Assembly: GCF_000519125.1 (NCBI RefSeq)
Contig: NZ_KI912582.1
Location: 124,001 to 188,000 of the forward strand
Length of the DNA stretch: 64,000 nucleotides
From: Desulfocurvus vexinensis DSM 17965
GTDB lineage: Bacteria > Desulfobacterota > Desulfovibrionia > Desulfovibrionales > Desulfovibrionaceae
Direction: 5' to 3'
A model generated the notes under the pieces. That model saw only the letters and a program-made list of their open reading frames with translations, was not told the origin of the DNA and did no database searches. Position 1 is the first letter of the stretch. Each line of letters begins with the position of its first letter. Position numbers and translations under genes: made by a program. Shown one piece after another: positions 24,858 through 32,810 of this stretch.

Positions 24858-25877
24858 TCAGGCCCCGGCGTCGAGGTCGTCCTTGTATTTGCGGTACAGG
24901 CCCCGGAACTGGTGGTAGCCCAGGCCCAGCAGGCGTGCCGCCGTTCTCTGCCGATGGCGGGCCGAAGTCAAGGCCCGGCGCAGCATGTCCAGCTCCAGGG
25001 CGCGCACGGCGTCCGGCAGGGACGCGGGCAGGGCGGGGCCTGCGGCCGGGGCGGCGGCGGGCGGGGCGGCGGGGGCCCCGGGCTCCGGGGGCGCGGGGCG
25101 CCAGGGCGACTCGAAGGGGTCCAGGGTCAGCCCGGCCAGGGGCCCGCCCCCGGCGCGGTACACGGCGCGCTCCACGGCGTTTTTCAGCTCGCGGACGTTG
25201 CCCGGCCAGGGGTGGGCCTCCAGGGTGCGCAGCACCCCGGGGGGCAGCTCCGGCACCTCGGGCAGGCCCAGCTCCACGGCCATGCGCGCGGCGAAGTGCC
25301 GCGCCAGCAGGGCCACGTCGCCGGGGCGCTGGCGCAGGGGTGGCACGGTGATGACCTCGAAGCTCAGGCGGTCGAGCAGGTCGCGCTTGAAGCGCCCGAC
25401 CCGGGCCAGGGCGGGCAGGTCCTCGTTGGTGGCGCCCACCACGCGCACGTCCACGTCCACCGGGCGCGAGCCGCCCACGCGCTCGAAGCTGCCATACTCC
25501 ACCACGCGCAGGATCTTTTCCTGCACCGGCAGGGGCATGGCCCCGATCTCGTCCAGGAACAGCGTGCCGCCATCGGCGCGCTCGAAGCGCCCGGTGCGCC
25601 GGGCGGCCGCGCCGGTGAAGGCCCCGGCCTCGTGGCCGAACAGCTCGCTTTCCACCAGCGTTTCGGGCAGGGCCGCGCAGTTCAGGGCCACGAAGGGCCC
25701 GGACCAGCGCGCCGAGAGGTAGTGCAGCCGCCCGGCGGCCAGCTCCTTGCCCGTGCCGCGCTCGCCCACCACCAGCACCGGCCTGTCCACCCCGGCGGCG
25801 GCGGACAGGCGCTCCATGAACTCCAGGAAGGCGTCGGACTGGCCCAGGGCCTCGGGCAGGGACGGCGGGTGCTGCAT
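24858..25877 (-). CDS. pspF: PspF-type sigma-54 enhancer-binding activator
   Basis: A 339-residue AAA+ protein with no receiver domain. Walker A GERGTGKE (about residue 38), the sigma-54 contact loop GAFTGA (about 84), Walker B GGTLFLDEIG and the R-finger region are intact; a Fis-type helix-turn-helix ends the protein (RTAARLLGLGYHQFRGLY). A Pro/Ala-rich linker of about 40 residues precedes it. Absence of a sensor domain and divergence from pspABC identify PspF, which activates psp genes when PspA releases it. The start at 25877 lacks a strong ribosome binding site. Confidence 0.92.
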   Translation of the reverse strand: MQHPPSLPEALGQSDAFLEFMERLSAAAGVDRPVLVVGERGTGKELAAGRLHYLSARWSGPFVALNCAALPETLVESELFGHEAGAFTGAAARRTGRFERADGGTLFLDEIGAMPLPVQEKILRVVEYGSFERVGGSRPVDVDVRVVGATNEDLPALARVGRFKRDLLDRLSFEVITVPPLRQRPGDVALLARHFAARMAVELGLPEVPELPPGVLRTLEAHPWPGNVRELKNAVERAVYRAGGGPLAGLTLDPFESPWRPAPPEPGAPAAPPAAAPAAGPALPASLPDAVRALELDMLRRALTSARHRQRTAARLLGLGYHQFRGLYRKYKDDLDAGA

Positions 25878-26000
25878 TTGGTCTAATCTGCCACTAAAAG
25901 GATTTTTTAACCTTATATGGGTGGATAATGCCACACAGCGGGGCAGGGGTCAACGGGACGACAGTCTGGAAATCCAAGTGGTTGCGTGGACTGGCGCGCC

Positions 26001-26016
26001 CGGCACGCATCCTGCT
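26001..26016 (+). promoter_or_regulatory. Sigma-54 promoter of pspABC
   Basis: CGGCACG-N4-TGC has GG at 26002-26003 and GC at 26014-26015 with exactly ten bases between, matching the RpoN -24/-12 pattern. It lies 50 bases before pspA and about 125 bases from pspF, leaving room for PspF and IHF sites. Confidence 0.85.
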
Positions 26017-26065
26017 TCAGGCCGGGCATCATCGCCGCAACCCGCAAGCACACAAGGAGGCCGCC

Positions 26066-26764
26066 ATGGGCGTCTTCAACCGTTTCAAGGACATCGTGAC
26101 CTCCAACATCAGCGCGCTGCTCGACGGCGCCGAGGACCCGCGCAAGCTCATCCGGCTCATGGTCCGCGAGATGGAGGAGACCCTGGTGGAGCTCAAGGCC
26201 AACTGCGCCGGGATCATGGCCGAGCGCAAGGCCCTGGAGCGCGAGCGCGAGGCCGTGGCCGGGGCCGCCGACAAGTGGCACGCCCGGGCCGAGCTGGCCG
26301 TGGCCAAGGGCCGCGAAGACCTGGCCCGCGAGGCGCTGCTGGAAAAGACCGCGCTCCTGCGCCGCCAGGACGCCCAGGACGCCGAGGCCGCGCACCTCGA
26401 AGCCCTGGTGGACCAGGCCCGCGAGGACATCGCCCGCCTGGAGGACAAGCTGGCCTCGGCCCGCGAGAAGCAGCGCCTGCTGGAGCAGCGCCACGCCAGG
26501 GCCCGCACGCGCACCCGCGCCGGGCAGACCCTGACCCGCGCCGACAGCTCCGACGCCATGCGCCGCTTCGACAATTTCGAAAGCCGCATCGAGCACTTGG
26601 AGTCCGAAGCCGAGCTGGCCGCCCCGGGCCGGGCCGCCGATCTGGAACAGGAGTTTGCACGGCTGGAAAAGGACGATAGTATCGAGGCCGAGCTGGCCGA
26701 GTTGCGGGGCCGCTCCAAGGCGGCGCCCAAGGCCCGGGCCGCCAAGGCGGATGTGAACGACTGA
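26066..26764 (+). CDS. pspA: PspA/IM30 phage shock protein
   Basis: A 232-residue coiled-coil protein starting MGVFNRFKDIVTSNISALLDGAEDP, the diagnostic amphipathic helix of PspA. Long charged heptad-like helices (LERERE, LEALVDQAREDIARLEDKL, MRRFDNFESRIEHLESEAE) follow. It binds stressed inner membrane and, in resting cells, inhibits PspF. AAGGAGG is placed well before the ATG. The gene is driven by the sigma-54 promoter at 26001 and is followed by pspB and pspC. Confidence 0.95.
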   Translation: MGVFNRFKDIVTSNISALLDGAEDPRKLIRLMVREMEETLVELKANCAGIMAERKALEREREAVAGAADKWHARAELAVAKGREDLAREALLEKTALLRRQDAQDAEAAHLEALVDQAREDIARLEDKLASAREKQRLLEQRHARARTRTRAGQTLTRADSSDAMRRFDNFESRIEHLESEAELAAPGRAADLEQEFARLEKDDSIEAELAELRGRSKAAPKARAAKADVND

Positions 26765-26804
26765 CGGCCCCTGCGGGCCGGGGTCAAACCCCAGGCGGTT
26801 GTCC

Positions 26805-27053
26805 ATGAGCGGTTTTTTCGGTGTTCTCATTGTCGTCCCGCTGCTGGCGTTGGCGGGGCTGGTGGCCCTCATCGCCTGGCTGTTCCAGGGCTCCTTTGCC
26901 CGCAGGCAGCCCCAGGAGCGCGTGGACGAGACGCGGATGATTCAGGAAATCTACAACGCGCTGTCGCGCATGGAGGAGCGGGTCGAGGTGCTCGAAACGC
27001 TGCTCATCGAGGACGCGCGGCGCGGCAAGGAGGGCGGCCATGACCCGGCATGA
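26805..27053 (+). CDS. pspB: Phage shock protein B
   Basis: An 82-residue protein: one N-terminal membrane helix (residues about 2-25, FFGVLIVVPLLALAGLV) and a cytoplasmic helix with the leucine-zipper-like MIQEIYNALSRMEERVEVLETLL. Length and layout match PspB, which with PspC senses membrane stress and recruits PspA. It begins 40 bases after pspA and its 3' end overlaps the pspC start by 14 bases. A TTG six bases upstream in frame is less likely as start. Confidence 0.9.
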   Translation: MSGFFGVLIVVPLLALAGLVALIAWLFQGSFARRQPQERVDETRMIQEIYNALSRMEERVEVLETLLIEDARRGKEGGHDPA

Positions 27054-27504
27054 CGGACGCACAGGCGGTTTCGGCCACGCCCGGGGCGGCCCCGGCCGGC
27101 GCGCGGCGGGCCGGGGTTGCTGCGAGGGCCCCGGGGGCGGGGGCGGGCCCTACCGCTCGCGCCAGGGCATGGTCCTTGGCGTGTGCCGGGGGCTGGCCGA
27201 GCATCTCGACTTTCCCGTGTTCTGGCTGCGCGTGCTTGCCGTGCTGGCCATCGTGTTCACCGGGCTGTGGCCCGGGCTGGCCCTGTATTTCGGCGCCGGG
27301 CTGTTCATGCGCCTGGAGCCCGTGGTGCCCGTGAGCTCCCCGGGCGAGCGCGAGTTCTACGACGCCTACGCCGCCTCGCGCGCCGGGGCCCTGGCGCGCA
27401 TCCGCGACAAGTTCGAGCGCCTGGAGCGGCGCATCCGGCGCATGGAGGACGTGGTCACCTCGCGCGACTACGCCTGGGAGGAGCGCCTGCGCCAGCGGCG
27501 CTGA
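27040..27504 (+). CDS. pspC: Phage shock protein C
   Basis: A 154-residue protein with a Gly/Arg-rich N-terminus (residues 1-38), then the PspC core: a zinc-ribbon-like PYRSRQGMVLGVCRGLAEHLDFPVFWLRV and a membrane helix (about 66-90), then a C-terminal coiled coil (IRDKFERLERRIRRMEDVV) as in PspC of the Psp stress system. The Gly-rich head is not usual. An AGGAGGGCGG site is inside the end of pspB. Terminator at 27530 follows. Confidence 0.9.
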   Translation: MTRHDGRTGGFGHARGGPGRRAAGRGCCEGPGGGGGPYRSRQGMVLGVCRGLAEHLDFPVFWLRVLAVLAIVFTGLWPGLALYFGAGLFMRLEPVVPVSSPGEREFYDAYAASRAGALARIRDKFERLERRIRRMEDVVTSRDYAWEERLRQRR

Positions 27505-27529
27505 GGCCCCGCGCCACGCGCCGGGCGGG

Positions 27530-27570
27530 AAAATTCCGGACCCCCCTTGCCGGGGCCCGGAATTTTTGTT
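27530..27570. terminator. Terminator after pspABC
   Basis: AAAATTCCGG (27530-27539) pairs with CCGGAATTTT (27557-27566), enclosing a GC-rich loop, and TTTTTGTTTTCC follows. This is a classic rho-independent terminator on the plus strand. Confidence 0.88.
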
Positions 27571-27646
27571 TTCCTAAGGCGCATGGTCACGACTTCGCCC
27601 GGCGGGTATCCAGGGGCGCAGAATCGTGCTATCACAGTTGCACCGC

Positions 27647-27660
27647 GCGGACCGGTCCGC
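27647..27660. repeat. 14-bp perfect palindrome upstream of the c553 gene
   Basis: GCGGACCGGTCCGC reads the same on both strands and lies 28 bases before the start codon of the cytochrome gene. It could be a regulator site or an mRNA 5' hairpin. No convincing -35/-10 pair was found in 27571-27646. Confidence 0.4.
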
Positions 27661-27688
27661 AGCGGGGGAAACCCCAAGGAGAACCAAG

Positions 27689-28003
27689 ATGAAACGGATT
27701 ATCGCCATTGCCCTGACCACCGTTTTCGCCGCGACCCTGTTCGCCGCCGCCGCCATGGCCGACGGCGCGGCGCTCTACGGCAGCTGCAAGGGCTGCCACG
27801 GCGCCGACGGCTCCAAGACCGCCATGAACGTGTCCCCGGCCCTCAAGGGCCAGAGCGCCGACGACCTGCTGGCCAAGCTCAAGGGCTACAAGGACGGCAC
27901 CTACAAGATCCAGGACAAGACCGCGCCCATGATGGCCAAGTTCGTGCAGAAGATGAGCGATGAGGAGTTGAAGAGCCTTGCCGACCATATCGCCACGTTC
28001 TAG
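27689..28003 (+). CDS. Class I c-type cytochrome (c553 type)
   Basis: A 104-residue periplasmic protein with a signal peptide (cleavage near AAAMA, about residue 24), heme motif CKGCH at residues 33-37 and a Met ligand at 81 or 82 (APMMAKF), the compact class I fold of Desulfovibrio cytochrome c553. It would carry electrons to the terminal oxidase encoded downstream. AAGGAG lies eight bases before the ATG. The last 26 bases overlap the TTG start proposed for the Sco gene. Confidence 0.93.
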   Translation: MKRIIAIALTTVFAATLFAAAAMADGAALYGSCKGCHGADGSKTAMNVSPALKGQSADDLLAKLKGYKDGTYKIQDKTAPMMAKFVQKMSDEELKSLADHIATF

Positions 28004-29018
28004 CCGGAGCCTCGCGGCCCGGCTCGGCCTGTGGGCCGTGGCGGTGTTTTTCGGGGCGGCCCTGTGGGCCGCCCCGGCTTGTGCCGCCTGGGCCCAGGAT
28101 GGCCACGCCCACCAGGAGCCCGCCCCGGCAGCCCACGAGGCCCACGGGGCCGCCGCCCACGACGCGCACGGGGGGCACGGCGCCCCCGCGGGCCACGAGG
28201 ACCACACGGACGGGGAGCATGCGGCCCACCCGGCCGCCGCCGCGCCCGCCGACCAGTTCACCCCCGCCCCGGACCTGCCCGCCCACGACCACGAGGCCAT
28301 GCAGGCCCTGGCCGAGGAGCGCAAGACCCCCGTGGGCGTGGACGAGCACCTGGGCGGCTACGTGCCCCTGGACACGGTGTTCACCGACTCCCAGGGCCGC
28401 GAGGTGGCCCTGGGCGAGGTCATGGGTGCGCCCACGCTGATCCTGCCGGTGTTCTACACCTGCCCCAACGTCTGCAACATCCTGCAAGGGGCCATGGCCC
28501 GGGTGCTGCCCAAGGTCAGCCTGACCCCCGGGCAGGACCTGAAGATCGTCTCCCTGAGCTTCGACGAGCGCGACACCCCCGAGGCCGCCGCGCGCAACAA
28601 GCGCAACTTCGCCGCCGCCCTGGGCCAGGGCTTCCCCCCCGAGCACTGGGCTTTTCTCACCGGCAGCCGCGAGAGCATCGCCACGACCATGGACGCCCTG
28701 GGCTTCCGCTTCCAGCGCATGGGCGACGACTTCGCCCACCCGGTGGTGGTGGTGGCCGTGGCGCCCGACGGCAAAATCGTGCGCTACCTCTACGGCTCGG
28801 ACTTTTTGCCCTTCGACGTGACCATGGCCGCCACCGAGGCCGCCAAGGGCACCCCGGGGCTGTCGGTCAAGCGCATCCTGTCCTACTGCTACAGCTACGA
28901 CCCCAAGGGCCGCCGCTACGCCTTCGACATCCTGCGCGTCACGGGGTTCACGGTTCTTGGCACCATCGCCCTGCTGCTGGTCGTCCTGCTGGCCGCAGGC
29001 AAGCGCAAACGCCGTTAG
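27978..29018 (+). CDS. Sco1/SenC copper chaperone for cytochrome oxidase
   Basis: A 346-residue protein: signal or anchor helix (about 12-32), a His-rich linker (about 42-85 with many HxH/AH pairs), a thioredoxin-like Sco domain and a C-terminal membrane helix (about 322-340). The copper-binding Cys pair is CPNVC at 162-166 and the third ligand His254 (DFAHP). Sco loads the CuA site of subunit II, which is encoded in the same operon. The His-rich stretch may hold extra copper. I chose TTG at 27978 with GAGGAG upstream; a GTG about 22 codons later is possible. Confidence 0.87.
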   Translation: MPTISPRSSRSLAARLGLWAVAVFFGAALWAAPACAAWAQDGHAHQEPAPAAHEAHGAAAHDAHGGHGAPAGHEDHTDGEHAAHPAAAAPADQFTPAPDLPAHDHEAMQALAEERKTPVGVDEHLGGYVPLDTVFTDSQGREVALGEVMGAPTLILPVFYTCPNVCNILQGAMARVLPKVSLTPGQDLKIVSLSFDERDTPEAAARNKRNFAAALGQGFPPEHWAFLTGSRESIATTMDALGFRFQRMGDDFAHPVVVVAVAPDGKIVRYLYGSDFLPFDVTMAATEAAKGTPGLSVKRILSYCYSYDPKGRRYAFDILRVTGFTVLGTIALLLVVLLAAGKRKRR

Positions 29019-29027
29019 GGAGCGCAC

Positions 29028-30638
29028 ATGAACGATGCAAGCGCCGCCCCCGGGAGCTTCTGGGACGCCCGGGGCCTGGCCTCCTGGCTGTTCACCATCG
29101 ACCACAAGCGCATCGGGCTGCTCTACCTGTGGTGCGTGCTGGGGTTCTTCATCGTCGGGGTCTCCCTGGGGCTGCTGGTTCGCCTGGAGCTCATCGCCCC
29201 GGGGCGGACCATCATGGGACCGCAGACCTACAACGCCATGTTCACCCTGCACGGGGTGATCATGATTTTCCTGGTGGTCATCCCCAGCATCCCGGCGTCC
29301 TTCGGCAATATCATCCTGCCGCTGCACCTGGGCGCCGAGGACGTGGCCTTCCCCCGGCTGAACATGTTCTCCTGGTGGCTGTACGCCATCGGCGCCGTCA
29401 CGGCCCTGGCCGCGCTGTTCACCGGCGACGGCCCGCCCGACACGGGCTGGACCTTCTACGTGCCCTTCTCGGCGGTGACCACCACCAACGTCTCCGTGGC
29501 CGTGGCCGCCGTGTTCGTCCTCGGGTTCTCGTCCATCCTCACCGGGCTCAATTTCATCGTCACCATCCACCGCCTGCGCGCCCCGGGGCTGACCTGGACG
29601 CACCTGTCGCTGTTCGCCTGGGCGCTGTACGCCACGGCCTGGATCCAGCTCCTGGCCACGCCCATCCTGGGCATCACCGGGCTGCTGATCATCGCCGAGC
29701 GCGTGCTGGACATGGGCGTGTTCGACCCCGCCCGGGGCGGCGATCCCATCTTGTACCAGCACCTGTTCTGGATCTACTCCCACCCGGCGGTGTACATCAT
29801 GATCCTGCCCGCCATGGGCGTGATCTCGGACATCATCCCCGTGTTCGCGCGCAAGGCCATCTTCGGCTACAAGACCATCGCCTTCTCCAGCCTGGCCATC
29901 GCCTTCGCGGGCTCGCTGGTCTGGGCGCACCACATGTTCGTCTCGGGCATGAGCGACACGGCGGTGATGGTCTTCTCGCTTTTGACCTTCGTGGTGGCCA
30001 TCCCCTCGGCGGTGAAGGTCTTCAACTGGGTCAGCACGCTGTACAAAGGCTCCATCCACATGGAGCCGCCCCTGGTCTTCGCCCTGGGCTTCATCTTCCT
30101 GTTCACCATGGGCGGCATCACCGGGCTGGTGCTGGGCGCCGCCGGGGCGGACATGCACGTCCACGACACCTACTTCGTGGTCGGGCACTTCCACTACGTG
30201 ATCTTCGGCGGCACGGGCATGGGCCTGTTCGCGGCCCTGCACTACTGGCTGCCCAAGGTCCATGGCCGGATGTACAACAAGCGGGTGGCCACCTGGTCGG
30301 CCATCATCCTCGTCGTGGGCATGAACGGGCTGTATTTCCCCATGTACCTGCTGGGCCTGGCGGGCATGCCCCGGCGCTACTACGACTACCTGCCGCAGTA
30401 CACCGCCCTGCACGAGGCCTCCACCGTGGGCTCGTGGGTCGTGGTGGCCGGGCTGGCGCTGATGTTCGTCAACCTCTGGCGCGGGATGCGCTCGGGCCCG
30501 CGCGTGGGGCCCAACCCCTGGGGCGCGGCCACCCTGGAGTGGACCCTGCCCTCGCCGCCGCCGACCCACAACTTCCCCGTGGAGCCCGTGGTGGAGCGCG
30601 GCCCCTACGACTTCCGGGGGGTGCGCGCCGATGACTGA
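29028..30638 (+). CDS. ctaD: Cytochrome c oxidase subunit I
   Basis: A 536-residue membrane protein with twelve helices and all redox ligands: His75 (low-spin heme, FTLHG), the CuB site His252 with the cross-linked Tyr256 in YSHPAVY, His301-His302, and His387/His389 in VGHFHY. The helix VI motif is YSHPAVY rather than HPEVY, so it belongs to the A2 class where Tyr/Ser replaces the D-channel Glu. It pumps protons while reducing oxygen. Subunit III overlaps its end by eight bases. AGGGAG precedes the ATG. Confidence 0.95.
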   Translation: MNDASAAPGSFWDARGLASWLFTIDHKRIGLLYLWCVLGFFIVGVSLGLLVRLELIAPGRTIMGPQTYNAMFTLHGVIMIFLVVIPSIPASFGNIILPLHLGAEDVAFPRLNMFSWWLYAIGAVTALAALFTGDGPPDTGWTFYVPFSAVTTTNVSVAVAAVFVLGFSSILTGLNFIVTIHRLRAPGLTWTHLSLFAWALYATAWIQLLATPILGITGLLIIAERVLDMGVFDPARGGDPILYQHLFWIYSHPAVYIMILPAMGVISDIIPVFARKAIFGYKTIAFSSLAIAFAGSLVWAHHMFVSGMSDTAVMVFSLLTFVVAIPSAVKVFNWVSTLYKGSIHMEPPLVFALGFIFLFTMGGITGLVLGAAGADMHVHDTYFVVGHFHYVIFGGTGMGLFAALHYWLPKVHGRMYNKRVATWSAIILVVGMNGLYFPMYLLGLAGMPRRYYDYLPQYTALHEASTVGSWVVVAGLALMFVNLWRGMRSGPRVGPNPWGAATLEWTLPSPPPTHNFPVEPVVERGPYDFRGVRADD

Positions 30639-31230
30639 TGCGCACCGCGACTACGAGGGCGCCAAGCTGGGCATGTGGCTGTTCCTGTTCACGGAGATCC
30701 TGCTTTTTGGCGGGCTGTTCGTGCTCTTCGCGGTCTCCATGGCGCGCCACCACGACGCCTTCCACATGGCCAGCCAGCAGCTCGACCCGGCCATGGGCGC
30801 GGCCAACACCGTGGTGCTCATCACCTCGAGCTGGCTGGTGGCCATGGCCGTGGCGGCCCTCAAGCTCGGGCAGGACGCCCGGGCCCGGGCCCTGACCCTG
30901 GGGACCATCGCCCTGGCCGGGGTCTTCCTGGTCATCAAGTACTTCGAGTGGAGCGCCAAGTTCCGCCACGGGCTGTATCCCGGCTCGGCGGAGCTGGCCG
31001 CGCACCCCCCGGGCGAGGCGGCCTATTTCGCCCTGTACTACGCCATGACCGGGCTGCACGGGATCCACGTGCTGGTGGGCATGGGCGTGCTGGGGTTCGC
31101 GTGGTGGCTCATGCGCACCGGGCGCTGCACCCAGGGCGATTTCGTGTTCCTGGAGAACGCGGCCCTGTACTGGCACCTGGTGGACCTGATCTGGATCTAC
31201 CTGTTCCCGCTGTTCTATCTGGTGGGCTGA
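30631..31230 (+). CDS. ctaE: Cytochrome c oxidase subunit III
   Basis: A 199-residue protein with five or so helices, including KLGMWLFLFTEILLFGGLFVLF and YYAMTGLHGIHVLVGMGVL, and ending WHLVDLIWIYLFPLFYLVG, the subunit III signature of heme-copper oxidases. It is shorter than the seven-helix mitochondrial form, as in caa3 types. Overlaps subunit I by eight bases; the subunit IV gene starts 10 bases later. Confidence 0.93.
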   Translation: MTDAHRDYEGAKLGMWLFLFTEILLFGGLFVLFAVSMARHHDAFHMASQQLDPAMGAANTVVLITSSWLVAMAVAALKLGQDARARALTLGTIALAGVFLVIKYFEWSAKFRHGLYPGSAELAAHPPGEAAYFALYYAMTGLHGIHVLVGMGVLGFAWWLMRTGRCTQGDFVFLENAALYWHLVDLIWIYLFPLFYLVG

Positions 31231-31240
31231 GGAGGAGCGC

Positions 31241-31534
31241 ATGACGCACGGCACGACGCAGGCGCATCACGGCCCGGGCTACGGCCTGCTCACGGGCATC
31301 TGGCTCGGGCTCCTGGCCCTGACGGTCATCACGGTGTGGGTTGCGGGCATCGACCTGGGCTTCTGGAACGTGGTGGTGGCCATGGCCGTGGCCACGGTCA
31401 AGGCCGCCCTGGTGGTGCTCATCTTCATGCACCTCAAGTACGAGAACTGGGTCTTCAAGGGCTTCGTGCTGCTGACCTTCGCCCTGCTGGCGATCTTCAT
31501 CGGCTTCACCTTCTTCGACACCGCCTACAGGTAG
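31241..31534 (+). CDS. ctaF: Cytochrome c oxidase subunit IV-like protein
   Basis: A 97-residue protein of three hydrophobic helices with the family feature VKAALVVLIFMHLKYENW. It is the small structural subunit of caa3-type oxidases. A GGAGG site and the 10-base gap to subunit III support co-expression. The N-terminal tail has five His within the first 12 residues, unusual but of unknown value. Confidence 0.88.
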   Translation: MTHGTTQAHHGPGYGLLTGIWLGLLALTVITVWVAGIDLGFWNVVVAMAVATVKAALVVLIFMHLKYENWVFKGFVLLTFALLAIFIGFTFFDTAYR

Positions 31535-31541
31535 GGCCGCC

Positions 31542-32780
31542 ATGTTCGAGCACATCTTCAGCGCCGCCAGCGAGGTGGACCGGGCCTTCCTGTTCATCCT
31601 GGCCTTCGCCGTGGGCGCGCTGGTGCTGGTGACGGCGCTGATGCTCTACTTCTCGTGGCGCTACCACCACACCCGCAACCCCGAGGCCGTGGAGATTCCC
31701 GGCAGCCTGACCCTGGAGCTGCTGTGGACCATCATCCCCTCGGTCATCGTCATGGCCATGTTCTGGTTCGGCTGGACGAGCTTCAAGGCCATGCGCACCG
31801 TGCCCGAAGGCGCCATGGAGGTGGCCGTGGAGGCGCGCATGTGGTCGTGGTCGTTCACCTACCCGGGGGGCAAGCGCTCGGCGGTGCTGGTGGCCCCGGT
31901 GGGCGCCGACGTGAAGCTGGCCATGACCTCGCGCGACGTGATCCACAGTTTCTACGTGCCCGCCCTGCGCATCAAGATGGACACCGTGCCGGGGCTGACC
32001 ACCACGGCCTGGTTCAACGCCAGCGCCCCGGGCGAGTTCGACATCCTGTGCGCCGAATACTGCGGCCTCAAGCACGCCAACATGATCACCACCCTGCGCG
32101 TGGTGCCCGCCGGGGAATTCGAGCAGTGGCTGGCGGGGGCCGACGGCGCGGGCACCCGGGCCCGGGAGCTGTTCGAAACCTACGGCTGCACCGGCTGCCA
32201 CGACCTGGCCGGGGCCGATGGCCTGGGCCCGGCCCTGGATGCCCTGGGCGGGCGCATGGTGGACGTGCTGCTGCCCGGCGGCGGGCGTGCGCAGGTGCTT
32301 TCCGACGCCGACTACCTGCGCCGCGCCGTGCTCGACCCCGGGGCCGAGGTCGTGGCGGGCTACGAGCCGATGATGCCGCCGTATCAGGACCAGATTCCCG
32401 AAGCAGACCTGGAGGCCATGGTCCAGTGGATGCTCACCGGCGACCCCGCCGGGCCGCCCCCGGGGCGCGAGCTGGCCGAGGCCGAGGGCTGCATGTCCTG
32501 CCATTCCACCGACGGCTCGTACATCGCCGGGCCGAGCTTCCGGGGGCTGGCCGGGGCCGTGCGCCGGGTCCAGGACGGCTCCGGCGCCGTGCGCGAGGTC
32601 GTGGCCGACGACGCCTATCTGGCCGAGTCCATCCTGGCGCCCGGGGCGCTGGTGGTGGAGGGCGAGGCGCCGATCATGCCCGCATACGACGCCCTGGACG
32701 CGGAGCAGGTGGGCCTGCTGGTGGACTACATCAAGAGCCTGGGCCCGCAGGACGGCGCCCAGGCCGGGGCCGGGCAATGA
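31542..32780 (+). CDS. ctaC: Cytochrome c oxidase subunit II with two C-terminal heme c domains
   Basis: A 412-residue protein. Two membrane helices (about 15-38 and 56-78) precede a cupredoxin domain with the CuA ligands His in VIHSFYV, Cys170, Cys174, His178 and Met181 (CAEYCGLKHANM). Two cytochrome c domains follow: CTGCH at 216-220 and CMSCH at 317-321. This is the cc-type subunit II described in Desulfovibrio oxidases, which takes electrons from cytochrome c553. It is the last structural subunit before ctaB. The 3' end sits in a 17-bp tandem duplication. Confidence 0.95.
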   Translation: MFEHIFSAASEVDRAFLFILAFAVGALVLVTALMLYFSWRYHHTRNPEAVEIPGSLTLELLWTIIPSVIVMAMFWFGWTSFKAMRTVPEGAMEVAVEARMWSWSFTYPGGKRSAVLVAPVGADVKLAMTSRDVIHSFYVPALRIKMDTVPGLTTTAWFNASAPGEFDILCAEYCGLKHANMITTLRVVPAGEFEQWLAGADGAGTRARELFETYGCTGCHDLAGADGLGPALDALGGRMVDVLLPGGGRAQVLSDADYLRRAVLDPGAEVVAGYEPMMPPYQDQIPEADLEAMVQWMLTGDPAGPPPGRELAEAEGCMSCHSTDGSYIAGPSFRGLAGAVRRVQDGSGAVREVVADDAYLAESILAPGALVVEGEAPIMPAYDALDAEQVGLLVDYIKSLGPQDGAQAGAGQ

Positions 32781-32810
32781 CCGGGGCCGGGCAATGACCG
32801 GGGCCGACCT
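32777..32810. repeat. 17-bp tandem duplication at the ctaC/ctaB junction
   Basis: ATGACCGGGGCCGGGCA occurs at 32777 and its first part again from 32794, two copies of a 17-base unit with part of a third context. It separates the ctaC stop from the ctaB start; with one copy the genes would overlap as ATGA. The first copy encodes only a six-codon open frame. Confidence 0.7.
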
